Origin: CAKSHP01 sp045590935
GTDB taxonomy: Bacteria > Bacillota > Clostridia > UBA1381 > UMGS1253
Direction: 5' to 3'
DNA: 23,605 nt
Assembly: GCA_045590935.1 (NCBI GenBank)
Contig: JAZNSA010000075.1
Span: forward strand, 1 to 23,605
Made by a program: the position numbers and the translations under genes. The notes below the pieces were generated by a model, which made no database searches, was not told the DNA's origin, and was given only the letters and a program-made list of their open reading frames with translations. How positions within the stretch are numbered: the stretch's first letter is position 1; each line of letters opens with the position of its first letter. Below are positions 22,751-23,605 of the stretch, piece after piece.

Positions 22751-23605
22751 TTATTCAACGTTTTGAACCTGCTCACGCATTTTTTCAAGCTCTGCCTTAA
22801 ACGAAACAACAATTTTTGAAATTTCCAAATCGTTTGCCTTAGAGCCAATCGTATTAATTTCTCTGTTTATCTCCTGAATTAAAAAGTCAAGCTTTCTTCC
22901 CGCAGGCTCAGGCGAAGAAACAATTGCATCAAGCTCCGTAAAATGACTTTTTAATCTAACAGTTTCTTCATCAACAGCTATCTTATCCGCATACAAAGCA
23001 ACCTCAGTAAGCACTCTTGATTCTTCAAAGCCCTTTCCTTCTAAAATTTCGTTAATCTTTGCATAAATTCTTTCTCTGTATGCCGCTTCGCTCTTTGGCG
23101 ACAGCAAGCATATCCGCTCAGTAAGCTCAGCCATGATGTTTTTCTTTTCCATAAGGTCAGCATGCAAACGCTCTCCCTCTCTTTGGCGCATATCTAAAAA
23201 ATCCGAAAGTGCAGCGGAAAAGCCTTCTTCAACGCACTCCCAAATCTCCTGAGCATCCTCCTCTTTTCTCTCAATCTGGAAAATATCATTAAATTGAGCT
23301 ACTGTTGACACGCTTATATCATCTGCCAAGCCGAACTTCTCTTTAAGCTGCCTGAGTGCCGAAATATAATTTTGTGCCATAGGCTCGTTTAAAATAACAT
23401 CTCTGTCTGCCTCAACTGCATTTTCAACGCTTATGTAAATATCAATTTTTCCTCTTCCTATTTTCTCCGACGCATATTTTTTTATCTTTTCCTCTAAAAA
23501 GCCATAGTGCCTCGGAACTTTTATATTGTAGTCTGCAAATCTGTGATTAACACTTCTTATTTCGGCAAGTATTTTTTTATTTTTACAAATACCTTCAAAC
23601 CTGCC
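22751..23605 (-). CDS. yicC: YicC/YloC family endoribonuclease-like protein (5' end cut by window)
   Basis: The frame stays open from the stop codon at 22751 to the window edge, giving 284 visible residues; only about ten N-terminal residues (the usual MIxSMTGFG start) seem to be missing. The first visible residues are GRFEG. The conserved EIRSVNHRFADYNIKVPR follows near residues 15-32, then LEEKIKKYASEKIGRGKIDIYI. The C-terminal DUF1732 part has DKIAVDEETVRLKSH and RKLDFLIQEINREINTIGSKAND. An internal ATG at 23380 gives a shorter frame but lacks the conserved N-terminal domain, so it is not the start. YicC proteins have been linked to RNA turnover and stress adaptation. It is 12 nt from remA. 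Confidence 0.93.
   Translation of the reverse strand, partial: GRFEGICKNKKILAEIRSVNHRFADYNIKVPRHYGFLEEKIKKYASEKIGRGKIDIYISVENAVEADRDVILNEPMAQNYISALRQLKEKFGLADDISVSTVAQFNDIFQIERKEEDAQEIWECVEEGFSAALSDFLDMRQREGERLHADLMEKKNIMAELTERICLLSPKSEAAYRERIYAKINEILEGKGFEESRVLTEVALYADKIAVDEETVRLKSHFTELDAIVSSPEPAGRKLDFLIQEINREINTIGSKANDLEISKIVVSFKAELEKMREQVQNVE

Noticed and set aside
22751..23380. yicC as a complete 209-residue gene starting at 23380
   Set aside because: The frame continues upstream to the edge and encodes the conserved YicC N-terminal region (EIRSVNHRF), so the gene is partial, not short.

Overview
The window looks like chromosomal housekeeping DNA from an AT-rich, low-GC Gram-positive bacterium, most likely a member of the Clostridia. 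Three things point there: the gene order yicC-remA-gmk-rpoZ-coaBC-priA-def-fmt-rsmB-rlmN-stp-prkC-rsgA-rpe-thiN, which is the Firmicutes (Bacillus/Clostridium) order; RemA and a PASTA-type Ser/Thr kinase; and a YugP-like metallopeptidase inserted between fmt and rsmB. I cannot name the genus. Every feature I can support lies on the minus strand, so the window is transcribed from high to low coordinates. There is no CRISPR array, insertion sequence, prophage or obvious accessory island.

Region 1 (23605 down to 4280) is one continuous run of 19 genes with no gap longer than 55 nt, four overlapping junctions, and no terminator seen inside it. In transcription order it encodes: YicC (cut by the window edge), RemA, guanylate kinase, RNA polymerase omega, CoaBC (coenzyme A synthesis), PriA helicase, peptide deformylase and Met-tRNA formyltransferase (a functional pair), a membrane zinc metallopeptidase, RsmB (16S rRNA methyltransferase), RlmN (23S rRNA/tRNA methyltransferase), the PP2C phosphatase and PASTA kinase pair, RsgA (ribosome-assembly GTPase), ribulose-phosphate 3-epimerase, thiamine pyrophosphokinase, UvrC, PgeF and an orphan oligopeptide-type substrate-binding lipoprotein. 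The theme is translation, ribosome maturation, nucleotide and cofactor supply and genome maintenance, with one signalling pair.

Region 2 (4279 down to 455) holds three separately expressed genes: pgi with its own sigma-A-type promoter; a 136-residue P-loop ATPase of unknown function with two candidate promoters, each carrying a palindrome, and a strong intrinsic terminator; and thrC (threonine synthase), which follows that terminator without a recognisable promoter of its own and ends in a second terminator.

Region 3 (351 down to 1) is a tRNA unit: a very good promoter, tRNA-Ser(UGA), tRNA-Ser(GCU), then 78 nt of unassigned sequence with a small inverted repeat.

Several start codons were moved from the longest open frame on the basis of ribosome-binding sites and family N-termini (thrC, lipoprotein, rsgA, coaBC, rpoZ). 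gmk, def and fmt all appear to start at TTG. I found no clearly new biological system. The least explained locus is the small P-loop ATPase with its palindrome-decorated promoters.
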